This document shows, in pieces, positions 32,289 through 45,020 of a stretch of 64,000 bases of DNA (positions are counted from its first letter, which is position 1; the number at the start of each line of letters is the position of its first letter). Source of the stretch: Diprion similis (taxonomy: Eukaryota > Arthropoda > Insecta > Hymenoptera > Diprionidae); contig NC_060114.1 of assembly GCF_021155765.1 (NCBI RefSeq), positions 3,410,001 to 3,474,000 of the forward strand, given 5' to 3'. Under the pieces are notes generated by a model that made no database searches, had not been told where the DNA came from, and worked only from the letters and a program-made list of their open reading frames with translations. The translations under genes and the position numbers were made by a program.

Positions 32289-32571
32289 TGTACATACGTT
32301 TATTACGAAACTCATACCGTTGAATAAATACATATGTCTTCAGTCAAGGCTCATACCTTCATTGCCAACGAAGATGCAGCTGACGTATAAAACTAATTTC
32401 TTAACTTACGTTATATTTTCGTGGTTTTTCAAAAATATAATTTATTTGCAGCGGAAAACGCAGACCCTTCTAGACAAAAATACTACTTGTACACATTTTT
32501 TCGAATAAGTGAAATTTATAAATTATTATGAATAAAAGTTGATGAAAATCATTTATTGACCAATTCCGTAG

Positions 32572-33072
32572 ACAATTGCTAGTCTTCCACCACATAAGTT
32601 ATCGTTAAAAGTCGGAAGCATTGTTATTCTGTTGCGTAATCTGAATTTATCACAAGGGTTATGTAATGGCACTAGATTGGTAGTAAAAAAGTTGAACCAG
32701 CATCTCATTTGTACTGAAATCATCGGTGGAACTTGCGTTGGAGAAATAGTATTAATACCGCGGATAGATTTATGTCCATCCGAAGAGGAGATTCCGTTCA
32801 AGATAGTTAGAAGACAATTTCCTGTAAGATTAGGATGTGCAATGACTAGCAATAAATCACAAGGACCATCTTTTGATAAAGATGGGGTATATTTGCCAAA
32901 TTCGGTCTTTAGTCATGGTCAACTGTACGTCGTCCTGTCCAGAGTCAAGTCTAAGAACAATTTAAAAATATTGTTAACAGAGAAATCTGTTCTTAGTTAT
33001 AATGGATATTCAGGTGACGTAAGATCGTGTACTAGAAACATTGTTTATGAAGAAGTTTTAGGTGCCTCGTAA
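32572..33072 (+). pseudogene. Helitron helicase (PIF1-like), C-terminal remnant
   Basis: Open frame after a TAG at 32569-32571: LPPHKLSLKVGSIVILLRNL, GLCNGTRLVVKKL, VLIPRIDLCPSEEEIPF, RRQFPVRLGCAMTSNKSQGP, FSHGQLYVVLSRVKS, ending at TAA. These are the last motifs (V, VI and region) of the helicase domain of Helitron Rep/Hel proteins. Everything upstream of ~170 residues is missing, and the SNKSQGPSF stretch departs from the NKSQGQT usual in the family. An inactive fragment. Confidence 0.85.
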
Positions 33073-34231
33073 ATCAAATGACCGATGCATATTAGTGAAT
33101 AATTACACCCTTGATTCTCATAATACTTACTCACTTACTCACATTGTTACTATAAAAATATGTCAAAAAATATTGTCATTATACAAAATTTACAGTGGTT
33201 TTGTAAAAGCAGCAAGCGGTGCCGACGTTTTAAACCACGGCTGAAATTACTGTTTGTTAACAGTTGTATGAGTCTTTATCAGAAAGTAAAAGGGTAGCAG
33301 GTGAAATTCAAGCTAACCTGCTGGCGCCCGTTTTTGGCGCAACGTTAGTAGTACTGATTTCCACCATTCGCGGCGTTCGTGTTCGACGGTCGTTAGAAAT
33401 ACCTAAACAAACAACTCTTCATCACTTCCATGCTGCATGCAGTGCTGTTGGCAATATCTGTTCGATAATCATAAAAGTGAAACGATGGAACATCAGGGCG
33501 CTTGGTATGGCGAAATCTTGTACTAATGAACTGTGCACTGAAATTTGTCGCCATTTTGTTTTTTGGAGTTTCGTAACCCCTTCCCCCTTCCCTCTTACTC
33601 CCTGGCCAATATGTACAATCAAAGTTTAATCATAAACTGATGATGCCTTCTTACGATACGTCAGGTACACACTATTAAAAAAATTCAATTGAACATAGAG
33701 TCTAAGTAGGTCCACAATATATCGATGTTCTATGTTCCATATTTATCACTGAACATGGTACAAAAACTTCATGCACATTTATTTTGTGATTGTTGCTTCT
33801 TTCGAAAGAAAGAACTTATTCAAGTTTTGACGAAATAGTATGAATTCAATCGGTAGTTAAAGTGAACATTATGTCGACAATGTCAGAAGAGGTTGATGGA
33901 AAATTGAAACCATAATGACAAAGTAGGCAAGGAACATTTTATTGTAATGTAGCGAAGGATTGGCTCCGTGAACTATTGAGTTATTTCAAATCCATAAAAA
34001 TGATATGGAAAATTAGCATGCTTAGAATAGTAGTAGCACAGTGGAATAATGTGAGTCGTTGTGGAGTGTTTCAGAAACGTTGTTAAAGTATTCAACTTAA
34101 GCCAACACATAAATATTCTTCTGGCCGCTTACAGAATATCTTATACACATGTAAAATATTTTTTTCACAGTGTATACTGTTTTAGAATATGCAGTGAGTA
34201 TGAAATTCTGTGTGGGGGCGAGATGTGTGCG
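33073..34231. other. AT-rich spacer, nothing recognised
   Basis: Follows the helicase stop. Only short chance frames (for example 33264-33629 plus). No RNA gene or known element seen. Confidence 0.4.
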
Positions 34232-34330
34232 CTTCAAAGTTTAGCTGCTGCTCCTTGACGTGGGTATAAGCGTCATGAAAATCAGCTGCCACTCCTTTAC
34301 GCGGGGATGTAAGCGCTACAAATATTAGCC
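34225..34330. repeat. Imperfect tandem repeat, ~55-bp unit x2
   Basis: GCTGCTGCTCCTTGACGTGG...TAAGCGTCATGAAAATCAG is followed by GCTGCCACTCCTTTACGCGG...TAAGCGCTACAAATATTAG. Diverged copies. Confidence 0.55.
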
Positions 34331-35429
34331 GAAAAGAACTTATATTAATAATTCAAATATTGAGAAGATAAGATCGTAGTTATATGTAGTTGTCATTATA
34401 TGATGTGAATTACGTACGAGAACACGATGCTTTAGGAAGACTTTAGATTTTAGCGTTCGCAAAAAACGTTGAATTATTACATGAAGGCTTCAAGTATTTG
34501 TTAATTTAAAACTGATAGATTTTAATTCGTAACGTTATCGTAGTCAATATAGAATATAATAGTATGGGACATAATGAGTGTAGTGATGCGTAAAGGCAGA
34601 GCGTAGGTTGAAATTATTGGATAAACCGATTGTTGAACTAGATCTGCCAATATAGAATTTCGAGATAAGCATACATATGGTTGGTGATTATAAGTGAAGC
34701 GACATGCTAAGATTATATAGTAAATTAGTCAGCAGGTGAAAGCACAAGTATAGGAATTTCGATGATGTATCTTTATTTAATTTAGACTACTTAGGTATAG
34801 CACATGAAAGAGACAATAAGTCCGACGTGGTATATTCACATAATAAATTTCCTTTCTTGAGTTTGATGTATAAAATGCACGCGTAAGCTGATTAGTAATC
34901 GTATGTATTAAATCTCAAGACTGTATATGTATTCTTTGATTTCACCTACATTGCTGTCGGAGGAAATAATTTTTTCATCTTCATACCTCTGGCAGATATC
35001 AATACTTCCTGTCAAATACTCAAGGACCCCCGAACGTCAAGGTTCACCAGGTAGACGATTTGGAGCGCAGGAACTCAAGTACGCGTTCATGGTAGTAGAG
35101 TTTCATTAGATAGATTACTAGGAGCTTTGGAATTGCGAAGCGCTGGAGATAAAGATCCACAAGGTAAAATTTCACCAGATGAAGGACATTATGTGCAGGG
35201 TCCCGAATATAGAGGAGTTGGATCAAGGATGTTGATGTCAAGAGGATCTGGGGCGCGGAAGCAATGAAGTGCGAGTTCCGGAGATATATAGAGCGCAGAA
35301 GAACAGAGTGCAAGTCATGAAGGTCGAGATATACGTCGTGGAAGATCTAGAGCCATTAGGTAAAATATTGCTGCATTCAAACCAATATGCATGTTCTAGA
35401 TAAAGACGTAAACGTCAAAAAACAAAATT

Positions 35430-35610
35430 TGACCGATCGTTGAGACAAAACTAAAGTGATCGAATAGCTGGCATAATGCACATACGAATAGATGGCAAGA
35501 GCGTCGTTCACTTAGAGAAAAATTTGCACTGCGTTGTGATACATAACTGTTATGACTCTGTTGACTATCCTGTCGTGTTTCTTGGCAATGTCTGTTTTTG
35601 TCGCAGATGG
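35430..35610. repeat. Dispersed repeat, copy 1 (second copy 39655-39830)
   Basis: GACCGATCGTTGAGACAAAACT... ATGGCAAGAGCGTCGTTCA... GTGTTTCTTGG matches 39658-39810 (AACCGATCGTGAAGACAAAATT... ATGGCAAAAACGTCGTTCA... GTGTTTCTTGG). Weaker matches are near 37240-37340 and 38160-38230. A degenerate family confined to the spacer. Confidence 0.6.
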
Positions 35611-36350
35611 CCATGTTTCATATTTATAATTTCCATTTATACTCAACAATAATACGTTAATTTTTACATACTTGCATAATCGTATGGCCATCATTTGTAT
35701 AAACTTTACAGCTTAAAGTGTTTGTTACAAATTTATAACTTGCCGCAAATAATAATAATCTAATATTCACATTAAATAAAAACGTAATATGACGTGATAT
35801 CACACAGTAAAACGTAGGTTTGATATTTGTTAATACTGTCAATATTTTACTGCCTGCTCTGTCCTTTTGCCAGTTGACACACGTTAAATCAACAATTACA
35901 CGAATCAAATTGTCATACGGAGGCTGAACTTCTTCTCATCGTTCGATTGCAACAGTCACTTTTCGCGTTTACTGCACGTTAGGGTGTGTTCTGGATCGAA
36001 TATTGTTTTAATCGAACTACGTATTATTATAAATAAAGGAATATAAATCTGATTCAATTACCTTCTACTGCGCGAAATTTCCATCACGTCCTATCCACAG
36101 CTCATGGCAAATCCGATCGCTACATCTCCACATCAAGTATTGTTCGTTAATTGTTTAGAAATTTCTAAAACTTAAAAAAAACAACCAGGGTTGATATAGG
36201 TGACGTGTTATTATTATCATCATGAATTTTGATGTTCTTCACATTATTGTTAATATATATCAAAAGGTAATTATTACCTACTACCGTTTGTTAATTCAAC
36301 TGTGAATATTTTCGTACTCAAGAGTTGACTAGTAGAGACTATCGACTGTT

Positions 36351-36866
36351 GTCGATATTCAAAATATTAACGTCCCTTTGAAATCCTCTTATATCAGAGA
36401 GGAAGCGAGGGCGCTTTGACGGCTATGTCGTTTCGTGTGTTTGTGTCTTACAGACGTGTAATGATTTATTGTGTGAGTGATGTATAATTGATAATCCGTA
36501 TGATAATATACTGTGGATCAGGAAGTTCTGGGTTGTTAAAACGATAATTAACGATTGGTGGATGCTTGCGTCTTTGAGGAAAAAGGAGCCTCGGCATTAT
36601 TGGGTACTGTAGCACATGTGGATGGCGCATACATGTTCAACCGAAATCAATTATTCATTTGACGAAAATCAATTGGTCGTGTAACGATATTTTCGTAATC
36701 AGGATTAGCACTGTCGTCGATATTCAAAATATTAGGTTCCTCCGGAATCCCCTTTTCTCAGAAGGGAAGCGGGGGCGTTTTGACGCTCTACGTCGTTGGG
36801 TGTGTTTGTGTCTCACAGACGTGTAATGATTCATTGTGTGAGTGATACATAATCGATAATCCGTTT
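36351..36866. repeat. Pair of ~150-bp direct repeats
   Basis: 36351-36502 and 36716-36866 share GTCGATATTCAAAATATTA, a GGAAGCG-GGGCG segment, GTGTGTTTGTGTCT-ACAGAC and GTGTAATGATT-ATTGTGTGAG. About 210 bp of unrelated sequence separates them. Confidence 0.7.
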
Positions 36867-37380
36867 GTCACTATGCTATGGTCTTCGAAAATAGCTGGTT
36901 CCAGTCTTAGTCGCCATCGAGAAAGCTTCAAGACACGACGCACGGTGAGACAGTGGAATTATTCATTTAGTCGATTTGATTAATGTTATTAAAAATGGAA
37001 TGCTTCGTATTTGTAGTATCAAGTCAATATGTATGATTCAGTTGAAAATTGTTCATCAGAATCATAACAGACATAAAAAACAGCAATTTCGATGATCGAA
37101 AATATTGTGTTTTGTAGTATCAAAGCAACATGCATGTTCCAGATAACGTTGTTAATTCAGTAAAAGGATGACGTCGAACAATAACTGGGATCCGCGAACA
37201 GGAGTCGGTGAGTAGTAGGCATATTACACATATTAATGCATGACAATAACGTCGTTTAATTACAGCAAAACTTGATGTGCATTGTGCTGCAAAACTGTCA
37301 GTACCCTGACGATTGTTCCGTCGTGTTGATTGACAAGGATGATACTCAATACACGAAAATAGACTGAATATATAGATAAT

Positions 37381-38600
37381 AGATTCTGATTTTTTCAATC
37401 GTTAGACACAAAGTCGAACGTACGTTCACGTTGACCTTAACTTTTACATATTAAGTTGATTTTCACATATTCAAATTATCGTATGGTATATTAATACAGT
37501 AGTTTCCGCCAATTTTTTAAGAACATTCGTCTAGGTTAGCGTCAATATGTCATGTCTGACAATTTTGTTTCTTGCATTTCAGAGTCTTGTGCCACTCGGC
37601 CACCGAGCCATGGTTACGAGTCCGGCGTGCCGGACTTTGGGCGTTCGTCAGGGTCATACGGGCGTAAGTCATTTTTTCGTTGACGTTAATTTCATATGAT
37701 ACGTTAGCTTTTACATATTTTATATGATCGTACGATATGATAGTGTAGTAGTATTCGTCAATTTTTTTGAGATGGTTTTGCATGGTTAGCGTCAATAGAT
37801 TCCGATCTTTTCATTCCTTAAATACGAAGTCGAACGCACGTTCATCCGGATCGTTGTATACCGTGAGACGAACGATATAGTACAGACGAATTGCGCTCAG
37901 ATTTCATTGATAATTCTGTGTGTGACCATTTTTTGTTCGCATTTCAGAGTCTTGTGTCACTTTGCCACGGAGCCGTGTTGTCGCGTCCGGTGCGCTGGAC
38001 TCTGGACGACCGTAAGGGTCAGGCGGGCGTAAGTCTTTTTCGCGTTGACCTAAGATTTCACATAATACGTTGATTTTCACATATTCATATGATCGTACGA
38101 TATGATAGTGCAGTAGTTTACGCCACTTTATTGAGGATTATTTAAGATTGATTTTCAAGATTGGCGTCAAAACTTTCGGTGCCTTGCTGATTGCCCTGTC
38201 GTCTTCCTTGACAAAAACAATGCTGAATAAATAAAAATAGACTTGATGTAAAGATAATAGGTTCTGATGTTTTCAATCGTTTAATACGAAGTCGAATGCC
38301 CGTTAACGTTGACGCAAATTTCAACATGTTACGTTAAGTTTCATATATTTATCTAATCGTATGGTGTAATAGTGCAGTAGATTCCGCTTGTTTTGTTTGA
38401 GGATTATTCTCTAAGATTGATGTCAATGGATTCCGATCTTACCAATCCTTACAAATGATGTCGAACGCACGTTCACGTCTTCGTTAATTTTTACACATTA
38501 CGTTGATTTTATACATAATTATATGATCGTATGGTATAATAGCTGTTTTCGACTATTTTTTACGATCGTTCGTCAAGGTAGGCGTCAATGGATTCTGATC
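37381..38600. repeat. Irregular tandem repeats (GATCGTATGGTATAATAGTG and GTCGAACGCACGTTCACGTT cores)
   Basis: The two cores alternate at 37385/37474, 37808/37728, 38268/38091, 38443/38357 and 38526; another set is at 40060-40265. Two ~90-bp GC-rich cassettes (37581-37670 and 37948-38037, AGAGTCTTGTG-CACT...GGGCGTAAGTC) are embedded. The array is decayed and its period is irregular. Confidence 0.6.
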
Positions 38601-39654
38601 AAAAATGGTGCGGGTGTTGCGTTGCTTAAGTTGGCCCCCTACTCGAAAGATATGATGGATATTCACAATTAGTCTCGAAAATCAGTCCAATGAATGGTTT
38701 TAAAAAGATTCTGTTCGTTTTGTGTAGGAAAGAAAAAATCCCACAGAGGGACACGTGACAGTGTCAGCGTCCGAAAACGGAGACGTGCCGAATGTTTTCA
38801 GCAGCGGGACAAAGGCCGCAAACTTGCGAATTTTCTAGACGGTTATCTGTCAGTTAACAAGTAAAAACTGAGGTTTTGTATGATCATATTTGAATGCGAT
38901 AACATAACTCAAATGCACAGTTTGGATTTTATGATTACAAATGCGTCGGTCTTCAAATCGGTGTATTTTTTTTTACTAATAAGTTTTGTTAGATATATTG
39001 GTTAAAGCAAAACAAAATAAATGGCCATTTGGTAGTTTTCATGATAACTTAATTATAATTGAGATTATTTTAAGAAGTGCTACAAAAATTCAATAATCAT
39101 TGTGGAGCTGTATTTATAATGTTTTTTTTTCCAGGTGACGAGTGGGACATATGAAAAAAATGTTTATATACATGAGTTTGGAAATTAATAAATAAGTAAT
39201 GAGTAATCGTGCTTTGAATTTCTATCCATCCACATGTACCTATTGATATGTCTGAGTTTTGTGAATTTCGCAATAAAATGATCACAATTTTTGATGCATC
39301 CGAGATGAGGGTGGGATTATCTTGCCAATATCGCGTGTATAATAGTATCAGGTCGTATGCCCCAACGGTCCATGTGTTTTCTGAACATTCTTGATCATTT
39401 TTTCTGTTTGGAGAAAAAACACGAAGAATATGACATGATGAAATTAGTGTACAAAATAACAATAATAATTACCTTCTACTTATATTCTCAGGCCAATGAT
39501 GTGATATAATGAATCTGCCTTTTCTCAAATAACATTAGTTGGTACTTTAGATTAAAAACTACGTAAAATAGCAGCTTCGGTATAAAAAATTTTGAGTCAT
39601 AGTTGAATGAAAGCTTTAAAAGCCAGTATGTAGTAGAATCGTCAAAAAAACAAA

Positions 39655-39830
39655 AATTAACCGATCGTGAAGACAAAATTGAAATAAGTCAGTAGCTAGC
39701 ATAATACATATAGGAATAGATGGCAAAAACGTCGTTCAATTAGAGAAAAAGTTGCGGTACGTTGTGTTGTAAAACTGTTAGTAGTTTGCTGATTGTTCTA
39801 CCGTGTTTCTTGGTCAAATTCATTTTCATA
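39655..39830. repeat. Dispersed repeat, copy 2
   Basis: Counterpart of 35430-35610 (see there). 38600-39655 between the arrays holds no gene I can name. Confidence 0.55.
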
Positions 39831-40326
39831 AAATCACAATACACTTTGCTGTACCATACCATTTGTGGCATTTCATAGAAAAAAATTTCACGGGCACGTG
39901 AAATCAGTTATTTTTTATTTTGAACATCGAAGAGAGCTTGGAAGTCAGTCGGATTTTGACGGGGTGACCGAAAAATTATCAAAATTATTGATACTTACAT
40001 TAAATGACCTATGTATACTCGGAGTCACTCATATATTGTTGGAATAGCCTATAAATTTTTTCTCGATCGTGCGTCGAGGTAGATGTAATCAGATTGTGAT
40101 CTTTTCAATCGTTGGATACGAAGTAGATCGCACGTTTACGTTGATGTTAATTTCTACATATTACGATAATTTTCACATACTCATATGATCGTATGGTATA
40201 ATAGTGTAGTAGTTTTCACCAATTTTTTTATGATCGTTTTTCACGTTTGGCGTCAATAGATTCTGTTTTTTCGTATTGATTCACATATATCACCCATTGA
40301 AAAATCCCTTGAACATCCATAAAACA

Positions 40327-40440
40327 CTGACAACGAGTAAGCGAGCGCAGCTAGCGCACGAGCACAAAAACCAGCTACACCAGGCCTCCGACCCCGAGCG
40401 AGCTGTAGCGAGCGAGGGTTTTAAAGCTAGTTATTTTTTA
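40327..40440 (+). mobile_element. Helitron-like 3' end (…AAAGCTAG/T)
   Basis: A GC-rich stretch with repeated GCGAGCG/GAGCGAG words and a possible ACCC...GGGT stem is followed by TTTTAAAGCTAG. Directly after CTAG comes TTATTTTTTAATTAGTTGAAG, which is R-block sequence, so unit B starts exactly here. Helitrons end in a hairpin plus CTRR and insert before T. The helicase remnant lies 7.4 kb upstream, too far to be certain that both belong to one element. Confidence 0.4.
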
Positions 40441-41914
40441 ATTAGTTGAAGCCGATTTCGGCCGCCAGCCGGTCGAAATTCAAGACTGATCTTTCGAGGG
40501 ACCACCCTAGCCGTACCATAATCGCCATGTTTAGTACCGGAATTTTCATTCACAGCCTTTTCCACCCGCCCAACTCGCTGCCGGAGCTTTCTATTTTCCC
40601 GTGAGCATTGCGGAAGTTGCTACGCGTTCAGATTTTACTTACCTTATTTTATTATCGAAGATCAGTATTATATATTTTCACACTTACCTGCGTTGTAAGT
40701 TTGATCGATTTCGGAATATTCGTCGTTTGCCACGATACAACGAAAAAATAACAAAAATATTAGCCACATCATCGGGGTCTATTTGTTTTTCGGGAGGTTT
40801 TTTCCCACGATTCGATCTGACGATGACAATTACGATACAGCAGACATTTGTTGGATCCTCGAAATCGCTGTTGATTGAAAATCACTCCATTTTCTCAACG
40901 TCGTTCTGCTTTAGCCGGGGGTCAACTTTGTTCCAATTTCATTTCTGTTATTGCTGAACGATACAAATCCGCCGAATGTAATCAAATAAAAGCCAATCTC
41001 TCGAGCTTTGTTATCAGCAATCGTTCGACGTGTCTAGCGGGGTTTTAAGCAGAAATACTTAGTTCCTTGGTTCTGATCCGCGTCCTTCTTGTAACGAGGA
41101 CATCACGTCGTCATCACCGGAGCTTCTGATGCGCGATGCTTCAAATGAGCAAAAATTATTTCTAAAATACGCGACGAAAAAATTGCCCGTCAAGTCGTAC
41201 CGAATGTTGATCACATTGACGTACCGCAATTACATCATCGAACCCATCGTTACGCTATTAGGAATCGTGGGTCTGATTTATCTGAGTATATTTTGAGGCT
41301 CGAATAGATTATCTGAATAATAAGAATTGGCTGAATGTTTCAAGTAGTATCCGAATTCAGTTAAAGCGGGTCCTAAAAGGATATTTGAACGAGCGCTCGT
41401 TTTAATTTTTCGAATCTGGAATTAGGTTGTCGGTTCGTGCCGACCATCAAGTATTTTAAAATACTTGTTTCTACTCGAAACTTCAACTCAAATACACGAT
41501 GTGATTAGAAAGATAATTTCGACGTATTCTGAATTATCCGAAGTATGAAATGCTTCAAATTTTAATTCAGCTCTTTTTCGTCCGGTGTCTAAAATGGTTC
41601 TGTGTTTTCTGATCCGAATCAGGGTTTGAACGAAGAAGGAAATGCAGAAGGAATTTAAAGAATTGTGACTGGTGGACGGAGCTCTCAGATATGTCAGCGC
41701 TAGGCGATTGGTCGAGAAGCGCCGAGCGATAAACTGCTGACGGAAATCTTCTGTTCTCAGAACGCGGTTTTCTTGATTAGAAGCTGCTTATGCTTTTTTT
41801 TTCCTACATTCAATTTGCACATGTCATATATGTTGTCTCCGAAAGAACCAAGAATGTTGCGGTGTTCTTGCCGGACGTGACATTTTTTCTGGTTTCATTT
41901 CCGCCAGTGGCTAT

Positions 41915-42784
41915 AAGCGTTGACGCCGTTTGAATTCGACACGGTCGATAAAACCATGAATTGATCTTCTTTGGCCAGCAAAACTTTTCGACACGCTTTG
42001 ATTGCTGTTTTTCAACGAAATTCGAGTCCTCAAGTCTTGTTACTCGTTACGTATGACGAATGAGGGGAATCGATAGATTTAAAAAAATTCCATGCCTCAG
42101 GGCATTTTCATGTCTCTGTTACTCCGCGAAGGCCAAAATATCTCGTCAATTCAAATAAGAAGATAAGTTTTGATCCCTCGTAACTTCGCAGATGTGAGGA
42201 TCTGGTAATAACATCACGAGGGACTCGTCATAAGGGAATTTCAAACCAAAACCAAGGTACATACTGAGTGTTTCCGATTAAAAACGTACTTTCTCGCAGT
42301 AAAAATGATGATAAGACGGACCACCAGGCCGGCTTATATTTCTATTGCAAAAGTGTCGCACGGAGGAACCCCGTGGTTGTACATCGTCTAGAATGAAATT
42401 AAACTGAGCTTCATTTCCGGCTGGGGAGGAACGACTCTGGGTGTTTGCGAAGAAACGTTTGTTTCCGAAAAGAAGCACTTGTACGAAGTGTTTTTGAAAT
42501 TATTTGCGGTACAGGTCGATGGGAAGGTGACTTCCGTCGTCCAGATAGAGGACGATGTTTTCGAAACACAGAAGGTAACTGTCGCAGCCCAAAGGTTGGA
42601 AAAAGTTCGGCCTACGAGCGAGTAAGGCGCGAAGCACCGGATTCTTGCAAAAAACACCAAAAAAGTGAGGTGCGAAGCGCCGAGACCGAGGAGCTCGCGA
42701 AGCGAAGCCTCTAATTGAAGAATGAAAATGAAATGGATTCGATCTGGTGTAACATCCAATAATGAAATTACAATAAATTCATGA
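41915..42784. mobile_element. Unclassified insertion in R3
   Basis: Breaks the R sequence after CCAGTGGCTATA. It ends in a GC-rich tract with GCGAAGCGAAGCCTCTAAT, resembling the word composition of the 40.4-kb Helitron-like end. A minus-strand open frame of 147 codons (42831-42388) crosses it but has no recognisable motif. The element type is not established. Confidence 0.35.
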
Positions 42785-42966
42785 GTTGAGAAGAATATGT
42801 CAAATTTACTGAACGGTATTCGTTTCATCACTTATCTGTGAGATTTCAATTTTCGACAATTAACGTTTCGAAGTTCGCCCGATACGAAAATACGTCCGCA
42901 ACGAATTTCGTATCATTTCATTCTTGACGCGATGCTTCCGTTCAAAAATCCTCGCGGTTGCATATT
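42785..42966. repeat. Inverted fragment of the R block
   Basis: This stretch is the reverse complement of R sequence such as 31053-31232 in R2 (landmarks ACAGATAAGTGATGA..., GGACGTATTTT, AATGAAATGATAC, each seen here in complement). It marks a local inversion next to the 41.9-kb insertion. Confidence 0.6.
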
Positions 42967-43750
42967 AGAAATACTTAGTTCCTTGGGTCTGATGCGCGTC
43001 CTTCTTGTAACGAGTTCATCACGTCGTTGTCACCGGAGCTTCTGATGCGCGATGCTTCAAACTAGCAAAGCTGCATTCTGAAAACCGTGTCGAAAAATTG
43101 CCTGTCAAGTTGTACCCAATGTTGATCACATTTACGTACCGCACCTACATCATCGAACGCGTCGTCACTCCATTAGGCATTGTGTGTTTTATTTGTCTAG
43201 GTATATTTTCAGGCGTGAAGAGATTTTCGCAATAAGAAGAATCGGCTGAACGTTTCAAGTAGTATCCAAATTCAGTTGAAACGGGTATTAAAAGGATAAT
43301 TGAACGACGACTCGTTTCAATCTCTCGTCAATCCTGTCTCAGTCTGGGATCAAGTTGTGGTGGTTCTTGCCAACTATCAAGTATTTCGAAATACTTGTTT
43401 CTACTAAACACTCCAATTCAAATATCAATATCAATATCAATATCAATCGTTTCTCAAGATTCGGGTGTACAACAGTGTCACTCGCTCATATGATTCACTA
43501 ATGGCACTACGTTAGTTGCATTAAAGTTCGACGTTTCTGGATATGATCGTCTTATAATTCTGCACTGCTCTGAATTTTCCCGTGTTCAGAATTGTCTGAT
43601 GTTTGAAATGGTTCAAATTTTAATTCAGCTCGTTTTCGTCCAATGTCTGAGATGATTCTGTGTTTTCTGCTTCGAGTTAGGATTTGAATGAATAATGAAA
43701 CGGAGGAATGATTAAGAGGATCGTTATTGGCGAACAGGGTTCTTACATAT

Positions 43751-44439
43751 TGTAACGAATATGATGGATTTGGGTGATTGTGTCAAAATTATAAATATGT
43801 TGACCCAAATCCATAATAATCTATAGAATATATATGAATAAATAAAAGTATGAATGAGTATATATAAAAGGGACAGTAACACAATGTTGAAGGCAATCGC
43901 CAAAATCTATTAAATATATTGTAAAAAAAGATAAGTATCTTATATATATATAAGAAGATCATTCGCACACGCAAATAAAAATGATATCACACGTAACTTG
44001 CTCAAACATAAATCATTCGAAAGAATGACATAGATTCCGCAGAGCAATCCCTATTTTGTTGTGACTTATCTTTTCCTACTTGTCTCTGTCTTTCGTCGTC
44101 GAGTCGGTCCGTGGTATTTTATTAACTAATATGAAGTCCAACAGGGTCGTCGATATGTGTAAGTGTGTCGATATAATTGAATTAATATTGAAAAATACTG
44201 AAGACTACAGTAGATAAGATTGCTTGGCCAAGCTCAGGTAGTGCATCTTGTTCTGACCACGTCTGTGGACCGACTGCCTGAGTAGGTAGCGAATCTTAAC
44301 GCGTCGCTAGTACCGCACGCATACATCTCAAAATAAGTGTCATGAATATACATGATACACACAAGTTCTTACACCTTCCACCCACTGATACCGTGCCGAA
44401 CCGTCGTCGAGCCCAGCGCTCTAATATTCTAATCTCACA
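43751..44439 (+). mobile_element. Solo LTR, ~689 bp, R3 copy
   Basis: TGTAACGAATATGATGG ... TCTAATCTCACA, flanked by ATAT (43747-43750) and ATGT (44440-44443). Same insertion as 12040-12735, here with the TG start intact. Shared by R1 and R3 but not by R2 and R4. Confidence 0.8.
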
Positions 44440-45020
44440 ATGTGTCAGCGCGAGGCGATGAAGTGCTGACGGAAATCCTGGATCTCAGAATGCGGTTTCC
44501 CTGATTGTCAGCTGCTTATGCTTTCTTTCCTTACGTTCAATTCGCACAGTCAGATCTATTGTTTCCAAAGGATCCAAGAACGTCGTTGTGCTTTTGCCGG
44601 ACGTGACACTTTTCCTGATTTCATATCCGCTAATGGTTAACAATATGCAACCGCAGGGATTGTTTGTACGGCAGTATGGTGTCAAGAATAAAACAATACA
44701 AAAATCGTAGTGGACGTATTTCAGTATAAAACGAACTTCGAAACATGAATTTCTAAAAACTGTAATCTTACAGACAAGTCATGATCGAATACTGTTCAGT
44801 AAATTTGACACATTCTCCCTAACTTGTAAATTTATTAGACTGTTATTATTCGATGTTGCACGAGGTCAAATCAGATCTAGTTTTATACTTAAATAATTCG
44901 GGTTTTAATCCTCAGTTTTTACTCCACAGTCCAGTCCAACAAACAGGTCATAGCATTGACCTCTGTTGGAATTTACCGTTTTGATACTTGCAAATTTTGT
45001 ACTGGAAATAAGGTAATAAA

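Larger units (their letters stand above)
40441..45020. repeat. Repeat block R3 (left flank of receptor copy P2), interrupted
   Basis: Homologous to R1. R3a (40441-41914) is followed by an ~0.87-kb foreign segment, then an inverted R fragment (42785-42966), then R3b (42967-45020) with a solo LTR. R3b and R1 (11.5-13.3 kb) are nearly identical by eye, R3a and R1 clearly less so. Confidence 0.8.

Noticed and set aside
33422..33622. Minus-strand frame with KTKWRQISVHSS, suggestive of a transposase piece
   Set aside because: Too short, no TIRs and no second motif.
37590..37640. tRNA-like A box (TGGCCGAGTGGCA) on the minus strand, near a GGTTACGAGTCC word
   Set aside because: No cloverleaf can be drawn, the second box-like word is on the other strand, and the matching cassette at 37948-38037 does not keep the A box. 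Not called a tRNA or SINE.
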